DNA of 64,000 nt. Source: Nocardia terrae. Its GTDB lineage: Bacteria; Actinomycetota; Actinomycetes; Mycobacteriales; Mycobacteriaceae. The notes beneath the pieces are model-generated. The model did no database searches, had not been told where the DNA came from, and saw only the letters and a list, made by a program, of their open reading frames with translations. Positions 52,555-62,400 of the stretch are shown here, in pieces. Location: contig NZ_WRPP01000002.1 of NCBI RefSeq assembly GCF_009760405.1, positions 1-64,000 of the forward strand, in the 5' to 3' direction. Every line of letters begins with the position of its first letter. Position 1 is the stretch's first letter. The position numbers and the translations under genes were made by a program.

Positions 52555-53910
52555 CTATGGCCGAACCGATCCTTGGGCCGAGTCGGCGTGGAAGGCTCTG
52601 GGGCGCTTCACAGATCGGGTCCCGGACCGTTGGAGTTGATCACGATTGGTCTGGTAGCTGCGGGCCACCAGCGCGGAACGCAGGTACCACAGGCCCGACG
52701 CCTCGGTGGGGTCGAAGCCGGTCAACTGCGCGATCCGTTTCAACCGGTAATCGATGGTGTTGGTGTGGATGTGCAGCGTTCGTGCGGTGCGCGCGCGATG
52801 CAGGTTGTTGGCGATGTGGACCCGCAGCGTCTGCAGCAGCTCCGGGTGTTCGTCGAGCGGATCGAGCAGCGCGCCCAGATACTCTCGCCCGGGGCCGGGG
52901 CGGGTCAGCTGGTATTCGAGTGCGAGATCGTCGAAGCGGTACAGACCCGGCTCGCAGTGCAGGCGCGCCACCATGTCCAGCAACTCGTGCGCCTGATCGG
53001 CGGCGTCGGGGATCGCGTCGGGGGAGGCTTCGATCAGCGCCGCGGTGATCGGAGTCCGTGCGGCCCCGGACAGTTCGCTGATCAGCCGGGCGTACCCCTG
53101 AGCGTCGAAGCAGTCCGCGGGCAGCAGGATGGTGCCGCCGTCGACGCTGAGCAGTGACAGCGCGGCGTCCTCGCACAGATCCGCGAGCCTGGCCTGGATC
53201 CGGCGCAGCTTGCGCCGCGCCACCACCTTGCCGTCGAGCAAGGGGTTGCGCTCGTCGGGATGCGGCGGAATCGACACCGCCAGTACGACATAGGCGTCGA
53301 GGATCTCGATGCCGCACTCGCGCGCCATGGTCGAGGTCGACTTGCCGGCCAGCAGCGCGGAGGTCAAGGTGTGCACGGCGGTGTGGTGTTCGCTGACCAC
53401 GGCCCGCAACTCACGCACGTACGCTTTGGAGATCGTGGTCGTCATGGTGTCGAGCATCTCGACGACGAGCCGGGTTCCGCTGAGCAGATTCTCGTAATCG
53501 GTGAACGCGACGGGGCCCTCACTCGCCGCGTCCAGCGGCGTGGCCCGCCGCGGCGCGGTGCCCGACACCACCAGGTCCAGACCCATCAGGAAACCCTCGT
53601 GGATCGCGTGCTGAATGGTGTCGATCGGGACGCCCTCGCGCGCCCACTGCGCCGCGGCCGCCTCGAGCTTCTTGGTCTGCGCGGGAATGTTGTGCCCATC
53701 CAGCATCGCGACCGCGAACTCCAGATTGGTACGCGTGATTGCGGTGATATCGCCACTGATGGCATCGCCGGGCAGGGTCCCGCACGCCGCCACATTCTCG
53801 ACGAAATAGTCGACCATCTGGCGTGCGAGGGAGCGAACGTTACGCAGCGGCGAAGACATCGGCTTCCCGGACAGCGTCAAACCGGCCCGGTTCGGAACAT
53901 CGACAGTCAT
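52555..53910 (-). CDS. PucR-family regulator 2
   Basis: A 451-residue protein of the same layout as PucR regulator 1: an N-terminal helical domain (RSLARQMVDYFVENVAACG...), a central module (VVLAVSIPPHPDERNPLL), and a C-terminal HTH (LRVHIANNLHRARTARTLHIHTNTIDYRLKRIAQLTGF). The shared PGLYRFDDLALEYQLTRPG segment shows that the two regulators are paralogous. It is upstream of the acyl-CoA synthetase fusion and co-directional with it. Effector unknown. Confidence 0.88.
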   Translation of the reverse strand: MTVDVPNRAGLTLSGKPMSSPLRNVRSLARQMVDYFVENVAACGTLPGDAISGDITAITRTNLEFAVAMLDGHNIPAQTKKLEAAAAQWAREGVPIDTIQHAIHEGFLMGLDLVVSGTAPRRATPLDAASEGPVAFTDYENLLSGTRLVVEMLDTMTTTISKAYVRELRAVVSEHHTAVHTLTSALLAGKSTSTMARECGIEILDAYVVLAVSIPPHPDERNPLLDGKVVARRKLRRIQARLADLCEDAALSLLSVDGGTILLPADCFDAQGYARLISELSGAARTPITAALIEASPDAIPDAADQAHELLDMVARLHCEPGLYRFDDLALEYQLTRPGPGREYLGALLDPLDEHPELLQTLRVHIANNLHRARTARTLHIHTNTIDYRLKRIAQLTGFDPTEASGLWYLRSALVARSYQTNRDQLQRSGTRSVKRPRAFHADSAQGSVRP

Positions 53911-54055
53911 CGGCGCGGATCCTTCCCATTAACTGCTCGGATGCCCAAGATATCGAGCCGAATTCGCGCGGTGGACAATTCCCGCCAGCTCCGTGACACA
54001 GCGGATAAACCCTCCGGCCGTTTTGGTAGATCTCACAGGCACCTCCAGGGTCCGG

Positions 54056-54081
54056 AGGGCCTTTCGGTGGCAAAAGACCCT
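54056..54081. promoter_or_regulatory. Inverted repeat upstream of response regulator
   Basis: AGGGCCTTT (54056-54064) and AAAGACCCT (54073-54081) are inverted with one mismatch and an 8-base centre, about 60 bp ahead of the response-regulator start. It resembles the DosR/DevR box type, though it is not a consensus match. Confidence 0.4.
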
Positions 54082-54138
54082 GCCCGCGATGCCCCACGGC
54101 ACGATGCCGGAACCGGTCGGTGAGCGCACCGTTGAGGC

Positions 54139-54828
54139 ATGACCATCACCACCACTTCCAGGCCGGACCCGCGAGCGCCCACACCCCAGCACCCGGTGCG
54201 CGTGGTCGTCGTCGACCGCGACCGCACCGTCCGTGACGCCATCGCCGATCTGCTCGAGATCGACCCGACCATCTCGGTCGTCGGCGAGGCCGACACCCTC
54301 CACCGCGCTCTCACGCTGCTGCCCGGCCTCGCCCCCGATGTGGTGATCATCGATCCCCGCCTGCCCGACGGTGACGGTCTGCGAATCTGCCGGAATCTCA
54401 AGGCCACCAAGGCCGCTACCCGCTGTCTGGTCCTGACCTCACAGGTCGAACCCGAGGCGATGCTCGACGCCGTCCACGCGGGCGCGGCCGGATACATGAT
54501 CAAAGATCTCACCGAGCTGGCGCTCGGCGACGCGGTCAAGGCCATCGCCGCCGGGAAATCACGGCTCGACAGCCACTCGACACCGGTCCTGATGAACGAG
54601 TTCCGCCGCCGCCACTCCGATCAGCGCGCACTGCTCGCGAGCTTGACGACGATGGAGATGACCATCCTGCTGTTGCTGGCAGAAGGCTTGTCCAACAAGC
54701 AGATCGCCAGCCGGATGTTCTTCACCGAGAACACCGTCCGCGCCTATATCGCGCGGCTCATGAGCAAGCTCGGCATCGACACTCCGGCACAGGCCGGTGT
54801 GTACGCGGCGCAGTTGCGGAACGCGTGA
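54139..54828 (+). CDS. NarL/LuxR-family response regulator, orphan
   Basis: A 229-residue regulator with a receiver domain (VVVDRDRTVRDAI, phospho-Asp in VVIIDPRLPDGDG, VLTSQ, GYMIKD) and a C-terminal LuxR HTH (LTTMEMTILLLLAEGLSNKQIASRMF). The sequence is of the DevR/DosR kind that controls hypoxia dormancy in mycobacteria, with similar linker and HTH. No sensor kinase is adjacent, so its kinase must be elsewhere. It is divergent from PucR regulator 2. Confidence 0.9.
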   Translation: MTITTTSRPDPRAPTPQHPVRVVVVDRDRTVRDAIADLLEIDPTISVVGEADTLHRALTLLPGLAPDVVIIDPRLPDGDGLRICRNLKATKAATRCLVLTSQVEPEAMLDAVHAGAAGYMIKDLTELALGDAVKAIAAGKSRLDSHSTPVLMNEFRRRHSDQRALLASLTTMEMTILLLLAEGLSNKQIASRMFFTENTVRAYIARLMSKLGIDTPAQAGVYAAQLRNA

Positions 54829-54836
54829 CGACCCGG

Positions 54837-55214
54837 TCAGGTCGCGTCGAGGGCGCTGACGGTGACGCCGTAGGGCAGGAAGCGGACCCGGCGGTTGGGG
54901 TCGGTGTTGTCGCGGTGGGCGCGCAGGGCCTCGAGTTCGGTGGGGAAGACCTGGTCGACCGTCGCGCCGCCGGTGTCGTCCACGACATAGACGGCCCACA
55001 CGCCGTTGCCGGATTCGCCGGTGATCGGGCTCTCCGGTTTCGGGGTGCGTGCGGGCGGCACCAGGAGGCCGAGCAGGGTGCTCAGGGGATTGGCGGTGGA
55101 GTGGTCGAGGTAGTCGGACGCCTTGCCGAGCAGGTCGCGCAGGTCGATGCCGGCCTCGCGCAGGGCGCGCTCGAGGTCTTCCGGATCGATCCCGAAAGGT
55201 CCATTGGTTGCCAT
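54837..55214 (-). CDS. Hypothetical protein with DUF-like C-terminus
   Basis: A 125-residue protein (ATG 55214, GGAG nine bases upstream). The N-terminal half is helical (DPEDLERALREAGIDLRDLLGKASDYLD) and the C-terminal half forms a small beta-rich unit (NGVWAVYVVDDTGGATVDQVFPTELEALRAHRDN ending in RFLPYGVTVSALD). The second half resembles small domains of unknown function in mycobacteria. Its stop lies 9 bp from that of the convergent response regulator. Function unknown. Confidence 0.65.
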   Translation of the reverse strand: MATNGPFGIDPEDLERALREAGIDLRDLLGKASDYLDHSTANPLSTLLGLLVPPARTPKPESPITGESGNGVWAVYVVDDTGGATVDQVFPTELEALRAHRDNTDPNRRVRFLPYGVTVSALDAT

Positions 55215-55630
55215 CACATCAACTCCGCGAGAGGAATTCGGCGCTACGCCACCAGTGTGCGCTCCGGGCCCGGTCCGCGCCACGTCGGGATGGTGTTCGA
55301 GATCTCATGGTGACGGCGTGCACACGCGGACGCGGGCGCGCATGGCGAATTCCGTTATTCGTTGGTGTGATTCTCCGAGTGTGGCCCCCGATTGCCGTCG
55401 GTGATTTGTCGAGGACCTACGAAAGGGTCGCCTTGCTGGGCGTTTTCGATATCGAACCGGGCCGAATGTGGCGCCCGACACCCATGGATGTAAGGGTGCC
55501 GACGTGGTAATACTTAGGACGCAATTCGCGTTGAGGTCCCGAACTCCGAAAACACAGTCGGAGAGGGACATTGGGTATTTCGACGGTGCGGAACCACCGC
55601 GCCGGGGCGGCCCAGCAATTGGAGGAAACC
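55215..55630. other. Intergenic region without a recognised gene
   Basis: A 416-bp gap between two divergent genes. A GGACCTACGAAAGGGTC element (near 55409-55426) and a short palindrome TTTTCGATATCGAA (55443-55456) may be regulatory. No gene was supported. Confidence 0.5.
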
Positions 55631-55828
55631 ATGTACGACCAGACTCGTGGATCGGTGAAGAATTTCGGCCTGTTCGCTGTGCAGCAGCCCCGCCGAATCA
55701 ATTCGAAGATCGCGGCCATCGTCATTGGAGCTTTTGCCATCGGCGGCCTCGCCGGCCACGTCCTCGTCCCGGACGTGCAGCACGACATCACCCCGGTATC
55801 CGCGGTGATGTCGGCTCAGGTCCGCTAG
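55631..55828 (+). CDS. Small membrane protein
   Basis: A 65-residue protein with a textbook GGAGGAAACC-ATG ribosome-binding site at 55631. One membrane helix (IAAIVIGAFAIGGLAGHVLV) follows a basic N-terminus. It has no recognised family. Its long upstream region suggests regulated expression. Confidence 0.65.
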   Translation: MYDQTRGSVKNFGLFAVQQPRRINSKIAAIVIGAFAIGGLAGHVLVPDVQHDITPVSAVMSAQVR

Positions 55829-55835
55829 TCGTCCA

Positions 55836-56729
55836 TCACTTCGTGAGTGCCCGCAGGATCTGGCGCGCCTGGTGATCGGCGCCCAGCCGGTTGGGGTGGA
55901 AGGGCACCGCGAGTTCGGAATGTTCGGTGGCGCGGGGGACCAGGCCCTCGACCCAGCGGACGCCGTCGGGGCGGCAGGCGTCGTGGCCGACACTGTCGGT
56001 ATAGGTGTCGACCAGTTCGACGCCGGTCGCCGCGGCGACCCGGGCGAGCATGGCGTCGAGTTCGATCAGCTTGTGCCCCAACCAGTTCGCGTCCTCGTCG
56101 GTGATGGGGATGTTCGGGAAGCAGCCGTCGCCGGGGACGACTCCGGCCATGTAGTCGACGAGCAGGATGCGCGCGTGCGGCGAGCGGGCGCGCACTCCGG
56201 CGATGGCCTCGGCGACCTTCGGCTCGGCGGCGCGGATGCTCGCCGACATGGCGTCCCCGCCGTCGGCGGCGGTCCGCACCCGCGAACAACCCGAGACCTG
56301 CGGGGAGCTGGTCAGGCAGGTGGGCACGATGGCCGCCAAGCCCGCGTCGTTGCCGCCGATCTCGAGCGTCACGAGGTCGGTGTCGGGTGAGAGCCGGTCG
56401 AGCTGGGGTGGACTGACCTGCCCGTCGGGCAGCGTCTGCGCCGTGGTCAGATCCGCGGTCACCGCCGACGCGCACCCCGCGTCCCGGAACTCGCTCACCG
56501 CGAGCGCCTTCGCCACCTGCTTGGCATAGGAGTTCGCACTCTGCACGCACCAGAACGGGACGAACTGCGTGCTGATCCCGGTGATCGTCGCATCGGCGGC
56601 CCACGAATCACCGAGCGCCACATACTCCCGAACCGCCCGCGCCTGCCCGGACGGGCTCGCCACCGCCGGTCCGGGCGCGGCGAACACCGCCGCGGCGCCG
56701 ACCAAGATCAGGCACGTCCTTGTGCGCAT
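55836..56729 (-). CDS. Secreted SGNH/GDSL hydrolase
   Basis: A 297-residue protein with a Sec signal peptide (about 1-24). The SGNH blocks are complete: GDSW (block I), GGNDAG (block III), and FHPNRLGADHQA with the catalytic His (block V). Several cysteines fit disulfides, as in Streptomyces secreted lipases of this family. It is expected to cleave lipid or carbohydrate esters outside the cell. Its 3' end converges on the small membrane-protein gene, 7 bp apart. Confidence 0.92.
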   Translation of the reverse strand: MRTRTCLILVGAAAVFAAPGPAVASPSGQARAVREYVALGDSWAADATITGISTQFVPFWCVQSANSYAKQVAKALAVSEFRDAGCASAVTADLTTAQTLPDGQVSPPQLDRLSPDTDLVTLEIGGNDAGLAAIVPTCLTSSPQVSGCSRVRTAADGGDAMSASIRAAEPKVAEAIAGVRARSPHARILLVDYMAGVVPGDGCFPNIPITDEDANWLGHKLIELDAMLARVAAATGVELVDTYTDSVGHDACRPDGVRWVEGLVPRATEHSELAVPFHPNRLGADHQARQILRALTK

Positions 56730-56893
56730 CGACCCTCCTGGATTGCTGAGAATTCACCGATGCACACCTCAGCACAGGATCCCCTCGATCCGCCGGACCG
56801 ACACGAGCGAAAACTGCAGGTGGAATTGATATTTCGTCCATTTTGCGAGTTTTGTACGCAAGTATTCGAGACGTAGCTGCCGGAGCCTTCGGG

Positions 56894-57229
56894 TCAATCG
56901 CCTCGCTGCTCGGAGCGCCGAGCGGCATGCGGCCGTTCGGTCCGCCCCACCGTGAGGCGACCGGTGACGAACACCGCGACGATGGAGACCGCGCCGGTGC
57001 AGATGATCGCGGACCCCTGCGTCGCCGCGCCGGTGTCGATGGCGTGCCAGGCGACGATCGCCAGGATTCCCAACGCGGCCAATCCGGACAGGTTCCCGAC
57101 CGTCTGTGTCAGCAGGCTGACCCAGGCGAATCGCCGCCGATGTCGCTGATCGAGCTTCTTCTGTTCGAGGAACATCCGGCAGATCTCAGGGGCTTCGGCC
57201 TCGAGCGCCACGAGCTCCTTGACGGTCAC
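56894..57229 (-). CDS. Two-helix membrane protein (DUF2335-like)
   Basis: About 111 residues: a cytoplasmic helical segment (APEICRMFLEQKKLDQRHRRR), two hydrophobic helices (LAALGILAIVAWHAI and IICTGAVSIVAVFV) and a basic tail. GTG 57229 overlaps the EACC1 stop by 4 bp (GTGA), favouring it over ATG 57250. The layout resembles DUF2335 membrane proteins. Tight coupling to an EACC1 gene suggests it is the membrane partner or effector of a conflict system. Confidence 0.7.
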   Translation of the reverse strand: MTVKELVALEAEAPEICRMFLEQKKLDQRHRRRFAWVSLLTQTVGNLSGLAALGILAIVAWHAIDTGAATQGSAIICTGAVSIVAVFVTGRLTVGRTERPHAARRSEQRGD

Positions 57230-57927
57230 CTCGTTGTCGGGTTCTGGCATCGGCCCGCGCCTTCCCCGTCGGGTGTCGTGCCGAGCAGTCGACAGAGCTC
57301 ATGCAGATCATCGGCGATGGTGGATTCGAACGACGGCAGTGGTTCGGGCGGCTTCCGTGAGGTGCCGAACAGGTCGAAGATGCCACCGAACCCGGCAGCG
57401 AATGCTGAGACGAGGTGGGGCCTCGAGGGTTTCGGAGACGGAGACGGGGCTGGGGCCGGAGCAGTAGGCGCGGGCGTCGGGAGCGGCACGGCACGCGGTC
57501 TGTCCTCGGCGGCAGGACCAGTCATCGAGCCGGGCTCTTGGAGCCGGGCCTTGCCCGTGATGTCCGGGTCCGCACCCATCATCACCTCGATGGCCTGCCG
57601 GACGAGGTTGGCTTCGACCCGCGGCCCGCCGGTCGCCTCGATTCTGATGCTCACCCCGTCGGGGCCGGTGAACTTCAGCCGCAGGCGTTCTCGGCGCGTC
57701 GGCAGCCACGCGAGAATGGCGGTGTACAGCGCGCCCCACACATCGGGGGCGTCAGCGATCACGCGGATGGACTCCGGTTCGGGGTCCGCGCTCGTCGGTC
57801 GAGGTGTCGAGCGAACGATCTGCTTGTGCGCGGCGCGTAGCCGGTCATCGGCTACCAAGGCGGTGAACAAGGAGTGCAGTGCCTCCATGCCGTTGCCCGA
57901 CTCGTCCACGGCAATCCGTAGGTCCAC
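57226..57927 (-). CDS. EACC1-type effector-associated component
   Basis: A 233-residue protein whose first ~115 residues match the pattern of EACC1: VDLRIAVDESGNGMEALHSL, then LYTAILAWLPTRRERLRLKFTGPDGVSIRIEA. A Pro-rich linker and a short helical C-terminus follow. EACC1 is described as a constant component of NTP-dependent conflict systems in multicellular bacteria, next to variable effectors. GTG 57927 has AAGGACGG at ideal spacing. Here it is linked to a small membrane protein rather than to a STAND NTPase or protease. Assigned by pattern, not search. Confidence 0.65.
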   Translation of the reverse strand: MDLRIAVDESGNGMEALHSLFTALVADDRLRAAHKQIVRSTPRPTSADPEPESIRVIADAPDVWGALYTAILAWLPTRRERLRLKFTGPDGVSIRIEATGGPRVEANLVRQAIEVMMGADPDITGKARLQEPGSMTGPAAEDRPRAVPLPTPAPTAPAPAPSPSPKPSRPHLVSAFAAGFGGIFDLFGTSRKPPEPLPSFESTIADDLHELCRLLGTTPDGEGAGRCQNPTTR

Positions 57928-58055
57928 GATCCGTCCTTCGCCCACCCGAGATACTGCTGAAAAGTCTGCCACTTTCCCGGCCCGCCGGGACCGCAACCGG
58001 CCGTGCGGAATTCGGCGTTGACTTCAAGTCGGCTGTAGGTCGCAGACTGGCCGGC

Positions 58056-58757
58056 ATGACGACTCCGATGGCTGAATTGATTTCCCTCCTCGACGCTTTC
58101 GACAACCTTCCCCGGGTTCGTGAGCTGCGAGAACACGCCTACCGGGGATTGGGCGACGTGGTGGTCGACGTCGGGTGCGGGACCGGGCGCGCGGTGGGGG
58201 AGCTGGCCGCGGCGGGGACGCGAGCGATCGGGGTCGATCTCGATCCCGGGGCGATCGAGCTGGCCCGGGAACGCTGGCCCGCGGGCGAGTTCCACGTCGG
58301 TGACGCCACCGCGATCCCCCTCGACGACGGTTCGGTGACCGGGTATCGGGCCGACAAGCTCCTGCACACCTTGCCCGAGCCCGAGCTCGCCGTGCTCGAA
58401 GCCCGCCGGGTACTGGCACCCGACGGTCGCGCGGTGCTCATCGGCCAGGACTGGGACACCTGGGTGATCGACTCCGACGATCCCGAACTCACCCGTGCGA
58501 TCGTGCATGCCCGCGCGGATCGGGTGCGCAGCCCGCGGGTGGCCAGGCGACATCGGAACCTCTTGCTGGACAACGGGTTCACCGATGTCACGGTGGAGGT
58601 GCGCACGATCGTGTGGACGGATGCCGGATGCCTGCCCGCCCTCGCCGACCTCGGCGCCCCGCGCGCCTGGCTCGACGATCAGGCCGCGCGTGCGCGCGCG
58701 GATCGGCTGTTCGTCGCCCTCCCGTTCTTCCTCGCCACCGGCATTCGCGCCGACTGA
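58056..58757 (+). CDS. Class I SAM-dependent methyltransferase
   Basis: A 233-residue protein with VVVDVGCGTGRAVGELAAAGTRAIGVDLDPGAIELAR (motif I and II) and a TGYRADKLLHTL motif near the active site. It is similar to UbiE-like small-molecule methyltransferases. ATG 58056 is chosen because it opens the conserved part. It is divergent from the EACC1 gene, 128 bp apart. Its stop is followed in the same frame by a further open segment. Substrate unknown. Confidence 0.85.
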   Translation: MTTPMAELISLLDAFDNLPRVRELREHAYRGLGDVVVDVGCGTGRAVGELAAAGTRAIGVDLDPGAIELARERWPAGEFHVGDATAIPLDDGSVTGYRADKLLHTLPEPELAVLEARRVLAPDGRAVLIGQDWDTWVIDSDDPELTRAIVHARADRVRSPRVARRHRNLLLDNGFTDVTVEVRTIVWTDAGCLPALADLGAPRAWLDDQAARARADRLFVALPFFLATGIRAD

Positions 58758-58844
58758 ATCCCCTTCCTCTCGAAGGACTTCCAGGACTTTGTCAAGCATC
58801 CCGAACGCAATCCCTGGCATGTGCTGCTGAAGATCATGGTCTGA
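58758..58844 (+). pseudogene. Possible coding remnant after methyltransferase stop
   Basis: Directly after the methyltransferase TGA the same frame stays open for 27 codons and reads FQDFVKHPERNPWHVLLKIMV before TGA 58842-58844. The composition looks like a genuine protein end. It could be the tail of a decayed gene or the result of a nonsense change. No start or ribosome-binding site of its own is evident. Confidence 0.3.
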
Positions 58845-58960
58845 ACACCGATGTCTCCCACGTGATCTGGGGGACCAGCGCCTATCTGCTGACCTGTGCG
58901 GCGCTGTCACCGCCGCTGGGCTGTGGAAAGCATTGGGCGACTGGTCGGTAGGCTCGGTGG

Positions 58961-59317
58961 ATGATGGACATCGGGTCTCGGGCACGGACCCTGCCCGCCC
59001 CTCCGCACATTGTCTGGGGGTCTCTGGTCGAGCCTCGGCGGCCGAATGCGCGGCCGTGGTTGAACCTGCTGTCCGATGAGACGGAACCCAAGATTCTGGC
59101 CGCCGAGGAACCGGCCACCGTCGTATGGTCCTCGTTGTGGCCCAACCGCCCTGGCGACCAGGTGCGTTTCGAGTTACGGGCCGCAGACGGCGGCACGCTC
59201 CTGCGGTTCACCCTGCTCGCGGCCGGTCAACCACCCGACCCGAGCAAACTGGGTCATATGCGCCATCGAATGAACAAACTGCTGTTCGCCGACCTGCGCT
59301 ATTCGTACGGCCAATAG
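58961..59317 (+). CDS. Small SRPBCC-like protein
   Basis: A 118-residue protein whose pattern (SRARTLPAPPHIVWGSLVEPR, VVWSSLWPNRPGDQVRFEL, LLRFTLLAAG) fits the short SRPBCC/polyketide-cyclase-like ligand-binding fold. ATG 58961 or the next codon is the start. It precedes the PknK-like gene on the same strand by about 160 bp. Ligand unknown. Confidence 0.65.
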   Translation: MMDIGSRARTLPAPPHIVWGSLVEPRRPNARPWLNLLSDETEPKILAAEEPATVVWSSLWPNRPGDQVRFELRAADGGTLLRFTLLAAGQPPDPSKLGHMRHRMNKLLFADLRYSYGQ

Positions 59318-59474
59318 GCGGTCCGGTCGCCGGTGGCCTGAGTGGTCTTCGTCCTGTGCGTGACAACCCCCCATCCGGTTCGCGCCGCAGCCCGTCCTAG
59401 CGGTCTCTGGGCACATTCGTGGTTACGATCGTCAGGTCGGGGCCGATTCTCACGTCGAGAGGTGAGGCGAATGG

Positions 59475-62400
59475 GTGATGGCCGAGCGGGACACTGGCGG
59501 AACGCAGCCTGACCTGCGAATCGGACTCGCCGCGGAACTCGCCGCGGCGGGGTTCGACGATGCCCGCGAGATCGGGCGGGGCGGATTCGGTGTCGTCTAT
59601 CGGTGCGTCGAGCATTCGCTGGATCGGGCGGTCGCGGTCAAGGTGCTGGCGGCGTCCGAGGACGGGGAGCGGGCGCGGTTTCTGCGCGAGCAGCGGACGC
59701 TGGCGCGGTTCGGCGGGCATCCGCACATCGTTCAGGTGCTCTCGGCCGACATCACGGTCACCGGGCGGCCCTATCTGGTGATGCCGTTCTACGCGCACGG
59801 GTCGCTGCAGACCCGGATCAACGAGCGCGGGCCGATGCCCTGGCCGGAGGTGCTGTCGGTCGGGGTGAAGATCGCCGGGGCGCTGGCCGCCGCGCACGCG
59901 CACGGGATCGTGCACCGCGATGTCAATCCGGCCAACATCCTGGTCTCGGACTACGGCGAGCCGCAGCTGAGCGACTTCGGAATCGCCCGAGTCGGCGGGG
60001 CTTTCGAGACCGGCGACGGGATGGTCGCCGGGACCCCGGCGTTCACCGCGCCCGAACTGTTCCGCGGCAGCGAGCCGACCGTGGCCGCGGACGTCTACGG
60101 ACTGGGCGCCACCCTGTTCTGCCTGATCACCGGTCATGCCGCCTTCGGCCGCCGGGACGGCGAGACGCTGATCGAGCAGTTCGTGCGGATCACCTCCGAG
60201 CCGATCCCGGACCTGCGCCCGGCGGGGGTTCCGGCTCCGCTGTGCGCGGCCCTGGAAGCCGCGATGGCGATCGATCCCTCCGACCGCCCGCCCGGCGCCC
60301 GCGAATTCGGCGAGCGGCTGCGCAATATCCAGTACTCCAGCGGGCTGCCGGTCGATTCGATGGCATTACCGGCCGAGAGCGGGACACCGGTGCTTGCACC
60401 GCCGATCCCAGCCGCACCCTCGGGCCGTACCCCCGCGCCGTCGCGGCGCTACCGCCCGCCGAGCTCGCCGCGTCAGCCCGTCCCGCGCACACGACTGCTC
60501 GATCGCCTGCGCGCGGGCCAGGCGCGGCGGCTGGTACTGATTCACGGGCCCGCCGGATTCGGCAAGAGCACCCTGGCCGTCGAATGGGTGAATGCCGCTG
60601 CCGCCGAAGGCGTTCGGGCCGCCTGGCTCACCGTGGACGAGGACGACGACAATGTCGTCTGGTTCCTGTCGCATGTGGTGGAGGCGATCCGCTACGTCCA
60701 TCCGGGCGTGGGCGCGGAACTGGAGCGGCTGCTCGAGCAGCAGGCCAGCGACGCCACCCGGCAGGTCATGACCAGCCTCATCGACGAGATCCACCAGAGC
60801 GGGCAGACGGTGGCGCTGGTGGTCGACGACTGGCATCGGGTGACGAGCCCGGCGAGCGTGGCGGCCATGGAGTTCCTGCTCGACCACGGCTGCCACCACC
60901 TGCGGCTGATCGTCACCAGCCGCAATCGGACCGGACTTCCCCTGGGGCGCATGCGAGTTCGCGACGAGCTCGTCGAGATCGACGAAGCGGCACTGCGATT
61001 CGACGACCAGGAGACCGCGGCGTTCCTCAGCGACACCAGCGGGCTGACGCTGGACGCCGCGGAGGTCGGGCGGCTGCGCCAATCGACCGAAGGCTGGGCC
61101 GCCGCACTGCAACTGGCGTCGATGTCGCTGCGCGGGCGCACGGATCCGGGCGCGTACATCGACCAGATCTCGGGCCGCCACTACGCCATCGGGGAGTACC
61201 TGCTCGAGAACGTCGTCGACACCCTCGAACCGGAGCTGCTCGAATTCGTCATGCGCACCTCGGTTCCCGAGCGCGTCAACGCCTCGCTCGCCGAGGCGCT
61301 GACCGGCGTGCCCAACGGACAGGACATGCTCGAACAGGTGCGGCAGCGAGACCTGTTCCTGCGCAGCATCGACGACGATCTGCGCTGGTTCCGCTACCAC
61401 ACGCTGTTCGCGCAGTTCCTGCGCGATCGCCTCATCCGGCTGCATCCGGGCCTGCTCGAAGAGCTGCACCTGACCGCCGCGCACTGGTTCACCGAACACG
61501 ACATGCTCACCGAGGCGGTCGATCACGTGCTCGCCGCGGGCGAGCCCCGCGCCGCCCTCGACCTGGTGTCCGACCACGCCGAACAGCTCATGGAACGCTC
61601 CCGCATGGCGACCCTGCTCGGCCTGGCGGCCAAGCTGCCCGGCTCGCTCATGGCGTCGAGTCCGATGCTGCAGCTGCATCTGGCCTGGGCGAACCTGGCC
61701 GTGCAACGCCCGGCGGCCGCGCTGGCCGCCCTGGATCTGGCCGAGGCCGCGGTCCGGCCCGCGGGCGGTACGCCGGAATTCGAGTTCGAGCTGACGCTGG
61801 CACGGGCGGCGCTGGCCCTGGTCACCGACCGGCCGGTGGTGTCGGCCCCGGAGCTGGCGCGCGGGCGGGACACGGCCCGGCCGTTCCTGGCGCACGCGCT
61901 GGCGGTGGTGGCGATGGTGTCGGCGTTGTACCACTTCGACTTCGACGAGGTGGAGCGGTGGCATCGCTGGATCGAACCCTTCCGCCACCGGACGCGCGGA
62001 CCCTTCGGTCCCATGTACTGCGACTGCATCGCCGGCAGCGCCGCCTACGAACGGCTCGACGTCGGCGCGGCCGAGGCGCGGTTCCGGGTCGCCCTGAGCC
62101 AGGCCCTGCAGACCGGCGGGCAATCCCAGGCCACCGGGCTGGCCAGTGCGCTGCTGGGCGAATTGCTCTACGAGAGAGGGCAATTCATCGAGTCCGAGGA
62201 GCTGCTGGCGGGCGGGCCCGGAGTCGAGGGCGGGGCGGTGGAATTCCTGGTGGCCGGGTACGGGACGGGGGCGCGTCTGGCTGCCGTGCGCGGTGACGAG
62301 GCGACGATGAACCAGCGCCTGGACGAGGGGGCCAAGGTGGCGGCGGATCTGGCGCTGCCCCGGCTGGCCGCGCGAATCCTCAACGAGCGCATTCGATTGG

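Noticed and set aside
54837..55214. Sensor partner for the orphan response regulator
   Set aside because: The protein has no histidine-kinase motifs and lies on the opposite strand.
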